DNA of 17,001 nt from Clostridia bacterium (GTDB lineage: Bacteria; Bacillota; Clostridia; Christensenellales; DTU072), in NCBI GenBank assembly GCA_028699795.1, contig JAQVTZ010000020.1, positions 1 through 17,001 of the forward strand, read 5' to 3'. Below the pieces are notes generated by a model. It was given only the letters and a program-made list of their open reading frames with translations. It made no database searches and had not been told where the DNA came from. Position numbers and translations under genes: made by a program. Shown one piece after another: positions 6,029-12,264 of the stretch. The first letter of the stretch is position 1. Each line of letters begins with the position of its first letter.

Positions 6029-8800
6029 TTATTCCGTTAAATTGATGCGGCTGTCCAGCTCTGCCACCATGTGAGAGTAATCCGTTTGTTTATCTATCAC
6101 GATTAAGCTGGAAAGGTATCTTTTTGCCTCCATGTATTCTCCCTGCATCGCAAGCGACCGTACAAGCCGCAATAGTCCGAATACCATTTCTTGCTTGATG
6201 CTTTTGCGTTCGTCTGCAAAATCGGTATAGAATACATCCGTTGCGAAGTCGCCCTTATATAATTCAATTATATGATTCATGTTGTCCATCATTTTGGGCA
6301 AACTTGTTTCTACTTTATAGCGTTGCATCAACGATTTATAATGCGCGTAATCGCTTTCGAGGTTCTCGATATGCAAAATATATCTGGAATTGACATAATC
6401 CAACTTATACTCGATATTGTAATTCGTAAGCGTCTTCCTTATAATATTGTTTGTGGTTTTAAGATTATTTATCGCGGATTCGTACAGATAATCCTTCCAA
6501 AGATAATCAATGATCACCGAACGGTCGATACCTTGTTCTCCTGCAAGAATATAATGCAAGAATAAATCCTTAGATTTGCGGGTCTTCCATTGGATAATTT
6601 CGTTGCCTACGGCAATGCGAATATCACCGAACAGATCGATATTGATACTACCCACAGAGTGTTTTTGTTTCTCTTTTTTCTTAAGATCATCCTCTACTTC
6701 TTGCACATAATCCGCTTCAATTTTGTTTTGTTTAGCATAGGCGATAATCTTAGAGAAAATATCGTAATAATTGTCTACCACAATCATCTTCATGCCGTAA
6801 GAAAACGATGACTTTAAAATATTTTTTACAAGTGTAGGCGCATCTTTAAGGTCGCCTTTTACCAGCATATGCGTGGTGGCGATAGCAACCCCGATAAGCC
6901 AGTTGGTCGAACGCGCAAGGCTGGATTGTACGCATTGTGTGGCATACTTATAGGCTTTGTCGCTGTCGCCTAGTTTAAGATAACTATAGCTTAGGGCAAG
7001 TTGCAACATAGACGAATACTTGGGATAATAGGTTTCACATTGCTTTAGATAGATATGGGCTACTTCTTTGGCATAATTGGGGTCTCCAAACCTTGCATAC
7101 GCAATGCAACGCTGCCCAATTACATAGTACCTTGTCGCATTGTTCTCTTTGCTTAACTTAACGGCGATGTCATATTTTGCGAGTGCTTCCTGCACCTTGC
7201 CATAATAAAGGTCTATCATGCCCAGCGTACTGTAAATTAGCCCGATATCCGTTTCGATTTCGTTGGTTTCGGCAAAGGCAAGCGCGTCTTTTGCAATAAT
7301 CTCGGCAAGTTCGACTTCGCCTTCGTAATAACGAAAAGCGATTTGGGAATGAGGCACCACATAAGTGGGCAAATAATCTTTGAGTTTGTTGGAGATGGTA
7401 ATCGCCCTGCGATAATTGCCTATATTAAAATATGCGATAGACAAATCTTCCATCGCCTTAATGTAGAGAAAAGATTTTTCGCACTCTTGGCGCAAGATTT
7501 TGTTTTCGTATTCGGTAATGGGAACATTCAGTTCTTTGCGGTAAGGTACGGTAACACAATACAGCATGTTAAGAACTTTATGATTGATACGGCTTAACTT
7601 GGCCATAACGGGGTTTAGGACTTCAGGTATTTGCGATTCGCGTCCTTCCGCAGCATAATTCTTTGTCAGGTTAAATGCGGCAACAGCCTCTGCTAAATTG
7701 TCATCCAACGCGCCGAACTCCGTAACAAGTTCTTTGAGATAATGATTGGAGGTTTCATAATCGCCCTTCGTTTTGGAAACCAGAGCGAGATACAACTTGT
7801 AATAAGGATATCCTTCTTGCACTTCGGGATAAACCAATTGGTTGCGGGAAGCGGCAAAATCGGGTAGTCTCAGCATGAGAATGCAATCGTCCAAGATGGC
7901 TTTGATACATTTATCGGCTTCGCCCAGCCTGTTTTGTTTGCAATTGAACAAAAAGGCTTGATAATATTCTCCTACCCCGTAAAGGTAATCTGCGTAAAGA
8001 GGTATTAAAGGGGTATAAAATTTTTCTTTAAGTACACTTTCGCATTTTTCTTTATTTTCCGCAAGATAATTGCGTAGCAAGGTGTTTATTCTGAAGTATC
8101 GTACATCACGGGTTGCAACATAATATTCTTTACGCGATAGCATTCGCAGTAATTCTTCCCCTTGCGGATAGATTTCCCGTACGAACATGCTGTCGAACAC
8201 GATAAGTTCGCTAATGTATGTCAAAAACGCAATTTGTTCTTGGTCTAGGCCTTCTAAATAGGTTTTGCAATCGGGAAGCGGCGTATGAAGGGTAAGAATG
8301 TTTTCGTCTATAAGCTTGGGATAAATGGGTTCGAAACGGGTGTAATTGAAATTGATAAAACAATCGCTGGATATTACAATTTTAAGATTGGATGGGCAAT
8401 GTTTGATCATTCGTTCTAAAAGAGATAAATCAAAATCTTTCGACAATCTTTCCATCCGCTCGAAAACCATTAAGCAATTGCCTTTAATCTTAGAGATATA
8501 GTCTAGAATTGACATTGCGACCACATTGTGATCATTAAAAGTGGAATTGCAATACAGCAACTGATACATTTTAAGCTTAAACGGCTCTTCGTTTTTTACC
8601 ACCTTGTCCAACATCGTATGACAGAACAAATCAAAATCGTCCACCACCGCATTAAACCAAAATACCGTGTGATATCTGTTAGAAAGCTCGGTAAGAAAAT
8701 CTGTTTTGCCCGTGCCGGAAGGCGCAAACAACATTACCGCTGAGGTATTATTTGCCATAATTTCGTTGATTAGTGTATTTGTATTGGTATCGTATTTCAT
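6029..8800 (-). CDS. Large STAND-type transcriptional regulator: NTPase, TPR repeats, C-terminal SARP/BTAD domain
   Basis: A 923-aa protein. The N-terminus has a MalT-like P-loop APSGTGKT (26-33). The Walker B region LMVFERMERL (110-119) has F-E where MalT-like proteins usually have D-D. A helical middle of about 270-690 has TPR-like repeats (for example around 444-480, 515-550, 595-625). The C-terminus carries an OmpR-like winged helix (about 717-812, with FGDIRI, RKSKDLFLHYIL, DYLWKD and NNLKTTNNIIRKTL), then a bacterial transcriptional activation domain (about 815-923, with YKGDF and FADERKSIKQE). NTPase plus TPR usually forms a ligand-gated switch in MalT and AfsR; here the DNA-binding part is SARP-like but sits at the C-terminus, unlike AfsR. 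A good SD (GAGAGAGGT) and promoter precede it. The inducer and targets are unknown; the divergent small genes are the first candidates. Confidence 0.88.
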   Translation of the reverse strand: MKYDTNTNTLINEIMANNTSAVMLFAPSGTGKTDFLTELSNRYHTVFWFNAVVDDFDLFCHTMLDKVVKNEEPFKLKMYQLLYCNSTFNDHNVVAMSILDYISKIKGNCLMVFERMERLSKDFDLSLLERMIKHCPSNLKIVISSDCFINFNYTRFEPIYPKLIDENILTLHTPLPDCKTYLEGLDQEQIAFLTYISELIVFDSMFVREIYPQGEELLRMLSRKEYYVATRDVRYFRINTLLRNYLAENKEKCESVLKEKFYTPLIPLYADYLYGVGEYYQAFLFNCKQNRLGEADKCIKAILDDCILMLRLPDFAASRNQLVYPEVQEGYPYYKLYLALVSKTKGDYETSNHYLKELVTEFGALDDNLAEAVAAFNLTKNYAAEGRESQIPEVLNPVMAKLSRINHKVLNMLYCVTVPYRKELNVPITEYENKILRQECEKSFLYIKAMEDLSIAYFNIGNYRRAITISNKLKDYLPTYVVPHSQIAFRYYEGEVELAEIIAKDALAFAETNEIETDIGLIYSTLGMIDLYYGKVQEALAKYDIAVKLSKENNATRYYVIGQRCIAYARFGDPNYAKEVAHIYLKQCETYYPKYSSMLQLALSYSYLKLGDSDKAYKYATQCVQSSLARSTNWLIGVAIATTHMLVKGDLKDAPTLVKNILKSSFSYGMKMIVVDNYYDIFSKIIAYAKQNKIEADYVQEVEDDLKKKEKQKHSVGSINIDLFGDIRIAVGNEIIQWKTRKSKDLFLHYILAGEQGIDRSVIIDYLWKDYLYESAINNLKTTNNIIRKTLTNYNIEYKLDYVNSRYILHIENLESDYAHYKSLMQRYKVETSLPKMMDNMNHIIELYKGDFATDVFYTDFADERKSIKQEMVFGLLRLVRSLAMQGEYMEAKRYLSSLIVIDKQTDYSHMVAELDSRINLTE

Positions 8801-8823
8801 TAATTACCTCTCTCTCCGCTAAC

Positions 8824-8856
8824 TGTAAATATATTGTAAATTATTCGTAAAAATAA
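8824..8856 (-). promoter_or_regulatory. Three 11-bp-phased direct repeats at the regulator promoter (candidate operator)
   Basis: Three imperfect copies of TGTAAAT/CGTAAAA start at 8824, 8835 and 8846, exactly 11 bases apart. An inverted ATTTACA lies at 8865-8871. SARP/BTAD proteins are known to bind direct repeats spaced by 11 bp. The array covers the -10 box and spacer of the regulator's own promoter, a position that would suit negative autoregulation. The repeats are visible; binding is inference, and AT-richness makes a chance pattern possible. Confidence 0.45.
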
Positions 8857-8861
8857 GTCAA
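8833..8861 (-). promoter_or_regulatory. Sigma-A-type promoter of the large regulator
   Basis: On the minus strand, TTGACT (8861-8856), 17 bases, then TACAAT (8838-8833). Both boxes match consensus in 5 of 6 positions with ideal spacing. The regulator ATG is 32 bases downstream of the -10 box. Confidence 0.75.
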
Positions 8862-8893
8862 GTGATTTACACAAATACCAAAATTATTTAAAT

Positions 8894-8931
8894 TTGACAT
8901 TTTTTGACAAAGCTGCAAATATTGGCATACT
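8894..8931 (+). promoter_or_regulatory. Promoter of the divergent small-gene pair, with TTTGACA direct repeat
   Basis: TTTGACA occurs at 8893-8899 and 8903-8909, 10 bases apart. The second copy contains a perfect -35 box (8904-8909). Sixteen bases later comes CATACT (8926-8931), a 4/6 match to TATAAT. The wider CATACTATA also resembles -10 elements of the mother-cell sporulation sigma factors SigE/SigK, so either reading is possible. The start codon follows at 8951. Confidence 0.55.
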
Positions 8932-8950
8932 ATATACAGAGGTAAAGCCG

Positions 8951-9211
8951 ATGAGAATCAACGATTATATCAAAAAAAGGCCTGTTTCCCCCGAAAATTC
9001 AAACGAGAACACAGAAGAAATGTTAAACCGATATAGTCAAATGAATGAAGAGCAGCTGATGCAAGAAATGTTTCGTAATGCGGCGCAAAGTAGAGAAAAC
9101 GGCTCGTTAAACGACCAAATGCTGGACGATTTTTACGGCAAAGCATGCGCATATCTTACGCCAGAACAGTCGGAGCGTATGAAAGAACTTATCATAGAGC
9201 TAAAAAAATAA
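8951..9211 (+). CDS. Small acidic hypothetical protein, first gene of a divergent pair
   Basis: An 86-aa soluble protein that I do not recognise. It begins MRINDYIKKRPVSPE, has a disordered Asn/Glu-rich stretch (about 10-25) and then helices rich in Gln, Glu and Met (about 28-45 and 52-86). There is no signal peptide, membrane segment or cysteine motif; the single Cys is in KACAYL. The start at 8951 is chosen because AGAGG lies 9 bases upstream; the frame stays open back to an in-frame start-like codon at 8894, but that overlaps the -35 region. It is separated by 13 bases from the Met-rich gene, so the two are almost certainly co-transcribed. Divergence from the large regulator suggests, but does not show, control by it. 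Confidence 0.72.
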   Translation: MRINDYIKKRPVSPENSNENTEEMLNRYSQMNEEQLMQEMFRNAAQSRENGSLNDQMLDDFYGKACAYLTPEQSERMKELIIELKK

Positions 9212-9224
9212 CGGAGGAGATACT

Positions 9225-9596
9225 ATGAACAATATGATGTCTATGCTACCTTTTCTCATGTCCGCCATGGGCGGCAATAAATCCGGCCAAGGAGGCGGTA
9301 TGGACATGGCTTCGATGATGCAAATGTTCTCGGCTATGGGCGGCGGGTCTCCTTTTGGAGGACAAGCGCAACAGCCTCCACAAGGCGGAGGAATGGACAT
9401 GTCCGCCATGATGAATATGATGAATATGATGCAAGGGACAAACAAACCCAAAACACCACCCTATCAAGCCGCATCCGCACCGCCTCCACCCAATTGGAAT
9501 TACGGAGTCGACACGCGAGCCACCGATGCAATCAAGCCGATGCTTCCCCCGGAAGTGCTACATATGTTTCAACAGATGTTGAATAAAAGAGCATAA
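9225..9596 (+). CDS. Methionine/glycine/proline-rich low-complexity hypothetical protein
   Basis: A 123-aa protein, not recognised. It has 23 methionines (19%). An internal duplication is visible: GGGMDMASMMQMFSAMGGG (23-41) and GGGMDMSAMMNMMNMMQG (54-71). A Pro-rich linker with PPPP (about 77-91) follows, and then a C-terminal helix-like segment LPPEVLHMFQQMLNKRA (107-123). There is no signal peptide, and the N-terminal Met/Leu stretch is too short for a clear membrane segment. The SD is GGAGGAG, 6 bases before the ATG. Met-rich segments in other proteins bind copper, form flexible hydrophobic contacts or build structural layers such as spore coats; none of these is demonstrated here. An AT-rich repeat follows the stop codon within 3 bases and is interrupted by a MITE-like element. 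Confidence 0.75.
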   Translation: MNNMMSMLPFLMSAMGGNKSGQGGGMDMASMMQMFSAMGGGSPFGGQAQQPPQGGGMDMSAMMNMMNMMQGTNKPKTPPYQAASAPPPPNWNYGVDTRATDAIKPMLPPEVLHMFQQMLNKRA

Positions 9597-9610
9597 AGAA
9601 ATTACAAATT

Positions 9611-9826
9611 GGGCACCTCTATTTAGCCCCGCTTGTCATTTTGAATTCGTGTCATATTGTATTGCCAAATTCAAAATGCAAACGCTGTTCGGTAATTTTG
9701 GCGCCTTTTCGGCATAAAACCGCCTATTTTCCTCGACAAGAGCGCTGCTATTGCCTTCGTCAAAACGGCGTTTTTCTACTCAAAAATCCATCCAAAATTC
9801 CTCGAAGGTGCTAAATAGAGGTTCCC
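9611..9826. mobile_element. MITE-like element with terminal inverted repeats and 5-bp target duplication
   Basis: The ends GGGCACCTCTATTTAGC (9611-9627) and GCTAAATAGAGGTTCCC (9810-9826) are inverted copies with one mismatch. AAATT is duplicated on both sides (9606-9610 and 9827-9831). Removing the 216 bases and one AAATT restores an uninterrupted AAATTACAAATTACA, the repeat core seen after obgE and mtaB. This shows a clean insertion into a pre-existing repeat. There is no transposase gene inside, so it would need a partner transposase in trans. An internal inverted repeat CATTTTGAATT (9637-9647) / AATTCAAAATG (9668-9678) adds secondary structure. The family is not identified. Confidence 0.78.
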
Positions 9827-9866
9827 AAATTACATATGTGGATAGTCTTGAGAGTGAAATGTGGAG

Positions 9867-9894
9867 TTAAAGATAAAATGAATTTTATCCTTAA
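9867..9894. repeat. AT-rich inverted repeat
   Basis: Arms 9867-9879 and 9882-9894 pair over 13 bases with one mismatch around a 2-base loop. The core is GATAAAAT / ATTTTATC. It lies between converging genes. It has no T run of the usual kind, so it is not called a terminator. Confidence 0.5.
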
Positions 9895-9925
9895 TTCGCG
9901 TTAGCGATATTTCATTCGCGTTAGC
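9894..9925. repeat. 12-base direct repeat, period 20
   Basis: ATTCGCGTTAGC occurs at 9894-9905 and again at 9914-9925. It resembles in style the TCGC-containing direct repeat at 10849-10918. No function is evident. Confidence 0.55.
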
Positions 9926-9949
9926 AAAAAATGCTGTTTTCCAATACTA

Positions 9950-10423
9950 TTAAGAGCGAAGCGTATAGTTCATCCATGTTATTTCATCTTCCAAATCGTT
10001 TTGCACTTCGTCTACCAAAAAACCAAAACTTTGGTAAAATCCTATTGCGTTACGGGTAGACGGAACATGAAAACTTTTCGCGCCTGTATCAATAAAGTCT
10101 TCAAAAAGCTTTGTCATTATTGCCTTGCCGCAACCATGTTTATGATATTCCGGTAAAACATAAAGATTGGAAACACAATAGCGCGGCTTATTTGTATAAG
10201 AAAGATTGGCAAAAGCGCCTGTAGCGATTACCTGTCCGTCTAGCTCCGCAACATAAACTCGCTTCCAATTTAATTGGTCACAGAGAGCATCTTTGGTGTT
10301 ATGCGATTTAAACTTTTCCACGACCGTTTGGGAGTGCTCTTTGGAAATCACCTCATCAAAATTCCGTTCTATAATGAGTCTTATTTGCGGAATGTCTGCT
10401 TTAAGCGCTCTCCTAACAAACAT
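9950..10423 (-). CDS. GNAT-family N-acetyltransferase
   Basis: A 157-aa single-domain GNAT protein. The acetyl-CoA binding motif A is VSNLYVLPEYHKHGCGKAIM (84-103), where KHGCGK fits the [RQ]-x-x-G-x-[GA] loop loosely, with K in the first position. A later motif B region, PSTRNAIGFYQSFGF (121-135), has the usual N-x-x-x-x-F-Y-x-x-x-G-F pattern. It transfers acetyl groups from acetyl-CoA to an amine; the substrate is not readable. It starts 3 bases after the HIT gene stop codon, with GAGAGGAT inside that gene as ribosome binding site. It is the last gene of the dnaK-mtaB-HIT run. Confidence 0.9.
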   Translation of the reverse strand: MFVRRALKADIPQIRLIIERNFDEVISKEHSQTVVEKFKSHNTKDALCDQLNWKRVYVAELDGQVIATGAFANLSYTNKPRYCVSNLYVLPEYHKHGCGKAIMTKLFEDFIDTGAKSFHVPSTRNAIGFYQSFGFLVDEVQNDLEDEITWMNYTLRS

Positions 10424-10426
10424 AAA

Positions 10427-10768
10427 TTAACCCATCCTCTCTGACAGCTTATTGCCGCCTAAAATATGGATATGCAAATGATACACGGATTGGCAAGCGT
10501 TTGCGCCTTTGTTAGAGACAATGCGGAAGCCTTCGTGCAGTCCCAAACTGTCTGCGATTTCCCCCAATTTTTTAAGGCATTTTGCAAGAATCGCCGCATC
10601 CTCTTCCGTCATTTCGGTTATATCGGCATAATGGCGTTTTGGCAGCAGCAAATAATGTTTTTCGGCTTGCGGCGAAATATCTGCGATAATCACCATATTT
10701 TCGTCTTCATAGAACTTTTTGGAAGGGATTTCCCCTTTAATAATCTTGCAAAAAATACAATCTTTCAT
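10427..10768 (-). CDS. hinT: HIT-family nucleotide-binding hydrolase (HinT-like)
   Basis: A 113-aa protein of typical HinT length. The histidine triad is VYHLHIHILGG (95-105; H97, H99, H101), of which the middle residue is probably the nucleophile. C4-x-x-C7 near the N-terminus occurs in many members. HinT enzymes hydrolyse phosphoramidate-type adenylates such as aminoacyl-AMP. The C-terminus (GGNKLSERMG) lacks the WPPG ending common in HinT, so the subgroup assignment is moderate. A HIT gene downstream of mtaB is common in Clostridia. The SD AGGAG is 6-7 bases upstream of the ATG. A 257-base repeat-rich gap separates it from mtaB. Confidence 0.92.
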   Translation of the reverse strand: MKDCIFCKIIKGEIPSKKFYEDENMVIIADISPQAEKHYLLLPKRHYADITEMTEEDAAILAKCLKKLGEIADSLGLHEGFRIVSNKGANACQSVYHLHIHILGGNKLSERMG

Positions 10769-10800
10769 AATTAACTCCTATTCTTATTCCCGACCAGTCG

Positions 10801-10837
10801 AAAAATGACAGCTTTTTTGCTTGAATGTGTCATTTTT
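10801..10837. repeat. Inverted repeat upstream of the HIT gene
   Basis: AAAAATGACA (10801-10810) and TGTCATTTTT (10828-10837) are perfect inverted copies around a 17-base loop. They lie 33-69 bases upstream of the HIT ATG. The long AT-rich loop and the absence of a trailing T run make it a poor terminator; it could be a leader hairpin or a protein site. Confidence 0.45.
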
Positions 10838-10848
10838 GTCGGACTCAA

Positions 10849-10918
10849 TCGGTATCGCTATCGCTCAAATATTATATAAATAAGCGGTGTTCGCTTCGCT
10901 CAAAATATATAATCCATA
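10849..10918. repeat. Diverged 35-base direct repeat with TCGCTCAAA core
   Basis: Two 35-base units (10849-10883 and 10884-10918) share CGGT near the start and an identical TCGCTCAAA (10861-10869 and 10896-10904), then AT-rich sequence. They lie between the mtaB repeat array and the HIT gene. No promoter with good spacing is seen in them. Confidence 0.5.
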
Positions 10919-11024
10919 TTTGTAATTTGTAATTTGATTTCATCCTTATTTGTAATTTGTACATTGTAATTTGTAATTTGATTTCGTCCTTATTCGTAAT
11001 TTGTACATTGTAATTTGTAATTTT
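10919..11024 (-). repeat. AT-rich tandem repeat abutting the mtaB stop codon
   Basis: Two units of about 44 bases (one at 10944-10987, the next running to about 11024) plus a partial unit (10919-10943). On the minus strand the array reads from 1-2 bases after the mtaB stop (11026-11028) with AAATTACAAATTACAATGTA and then CAAATTACRAATAAGGA. It is the same module and orientation as the array after obgE (2302-2400). Confidence 0.85.
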
Positions 11025-11025
11025 C

Positions 11026-12264
11026 TTAATTGCCTTTCACACCGTCTTTATAAAGCTCTTCAGGCAATATGATACCACGCTTTATAAGATGTTTCAAGTC
11101 CGCATAGCAACGGATATAGTACTGAGAATAACCTACGGAGTAATCCCCTCTCTTTTCTTCAAATATTACTTCTTGCGGCACATCAATCATGCTGGTAAGA
11201 TACGCCTTTCTGAGGTTGTCGCGAGCGCCTCTCAGTATTTTTACTCTGTCTTTTATCACTTGCGGCAGCAAAAGAGGTAGCGATGCTGCCGCGGTACCTT
11301 CCCTGCGGGAATACGGGAAAACATGAATATCCGCAAACGACACAATGTTGACAAACTCCAAAGTATTGCAGAATGCTTCATCGGTTTCGGTGGGATACCC
11401 TGCGATAATATCGGTCGTAATCGCTGTCCGCTTATCGTAACTGCGGATTTGCTCTACGCGCGTTCTATAATCTTCCACCGTGTAATGCCTGTTCATATCC
11501 TTTAGAACTTTATTGTCGCCGTGTTGCAATGAGAGATGAAAATGCGGACAAAAATTCTTGAGCGAAAATAATGCGTCCAAGAGCTCGGCGTTGATACCTT
11601 CTACATAAAAAGAACCTAAGCGGATACGCACATCAATATCCTTGATGGCGCGAATTAACTGCGCAAGCGTTTCTCCGTTTTCCATGCCGTAGTACGAAAG
11701 ATTGATGCCCGTTATAACAATTTCATCTGTTGTTTTTGACAATTCAATGATTTCTTTTGCCGCATCGGAAACTTTTTTAGAGCGTGGCGCCCCTCTTAAA
11801 TACGGGATAATACAGTAAGAACAAAAATTGCTGCAACCGTCTTGGATTTTTACATAAGCGCGGGTTCGGGAACCCGAAGGATATTTTTGGGAATCCTCAT
11901 ATCGAAAAGGTAAATCTTCTATCTTATGGTATGTTTTCCCTAAAAAATCTATCAATCTATTTTTGCCGGCAACGCCCGAAACATATTGTACGCCGCTATT
12001 TACAAAAAAATCGATATTTTTTTGTGAAGCGCAACCGCATACGGCAATATAGGCGTCGGGGTTCTGCGCGCGGATTCGGGATAAAATTTGTCTGGACTTT
12101 CTTTCCGCCTCCGCCGTTACGGCGCAAGTATTTACGATATAGACATCGGCAGGCTCCAATTTTTCGGAGGTTTGGTAACCGAGTTCTTTTAACCCCGACA
12201 CCAGCACATCGCACTCGTACTGATTCACCTTGCATCCTAAATTAAAAACTACGGCTTTTTTCAT
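11026..12264 (-). CDS. mtaB: tRNA t6A37 methylthiotransferase MtaB (radical SAM)
   Basis: A 412-aa protein that converts t6A to ms2t6A at position 37 of tRNAs reading ANN codons. The N-terminal domain carries the three cysteines of the auxiliary iron-sulfur cluster (NLGCKVN C11, VNTCAVT C47, CGCAS C78). The radical SAM motif DGCSNFCSYC gives C144-x3-C148-x2-C151. NLGCKVN and the position behind rsmE separate it from MiaB and RimO. The last 60 residues correspond to a TRAM-type RNA-binding region. Its ATG overlaps the rsmE TGA (ATGA at 12261-12264), so translation is coupled. This matches the B. subtilis order dnaJ-yqeT-yqeU-yqeV. An AT-rich repeat array follows the stop codon at once. Confidence 0.95.
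   Translation of the reverse strand: MKKAVVFNLGCKVNQYECDVLVSGLKELGYQTSEKLEPADVYIVNTCAVTAEAERKSRQILSRIRAQNPDAYIAVCGCASQKNIDFFVNSGVQYVSGVAGKNRLIDFLGKTYHKIEDLPFRYEDSQKYPSGSRTRAYVKIQDGCSNFCSYCIIPYLRGAPRSKKVSDAAKEIIELSKTTDEIVITGINLSYYGMENGETLAQLIRAIKDIDVRIRLGSFYVEGINAELLDALFSLKNFCPHFHLSLQHGDNKVLKDMNRHYTVEDYRTRVEQIRSYDKRTAITTDIIAGYPTETDEAFCNTLEFVNIVSFADIHVFPYSRREGTAAASLPLLLPQVIKDRVKILRGARDNLRKAYLTSMIDVPQEVIFEEKRGDYSVGYSQYYIRCYADLKHLIKRGIILPEELYKDGVKGN

Larger units (their letters stand above)
9597..9949. other. Gene-free region between the Met-rich gene and the GNAT gene
   Basis: These 353 bases contain, in order: an interrupted AT-rich repeat copy (9599-9610 and 9827-9834), the MITE-like element (9611-9826), an AT-rich inverted repeat (9867-9894) and a 12-base direct repeat (9894-9925). 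The two flanking genes converge here. I see no convincing terminator with a T run and no gene. Confidence 0.7.

Noticed and set aside
8894..8950. N-terminal extension of the 86-aa protein to a start-like codon at 8894
   Set aside because: It would overlap the -35/-10 region, and the SD fits the ATG at 8951.
9200..9451. Minus-strand frames opposite the Met-rich gene
   Set aside because: They arise from the low-complexity GGC/ATG-rich coding sequence of the plus-strand gene, which has a clear SD.
9636..9779. 47-codon open frame on the minus strand inside the MITE-like element
   Set aside because: It begins directly after an in-frame TGA with no ATG, GTG or TTG start and no SD. It is probably chance.
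10801..10837. Rho-independent terminator upstream of the HIT gene
   Set aside because: The loop is 17 bases, the stem is AT-rich and no T run follows on the minus strand. It is kept only as an inverted repeat.
10919..11024. CRISPR-like array of 44-base units
   Set aside because: The units are adjacent tandem copies without unique spacers, are low-complexity AT-rich, and no cas gene is near.
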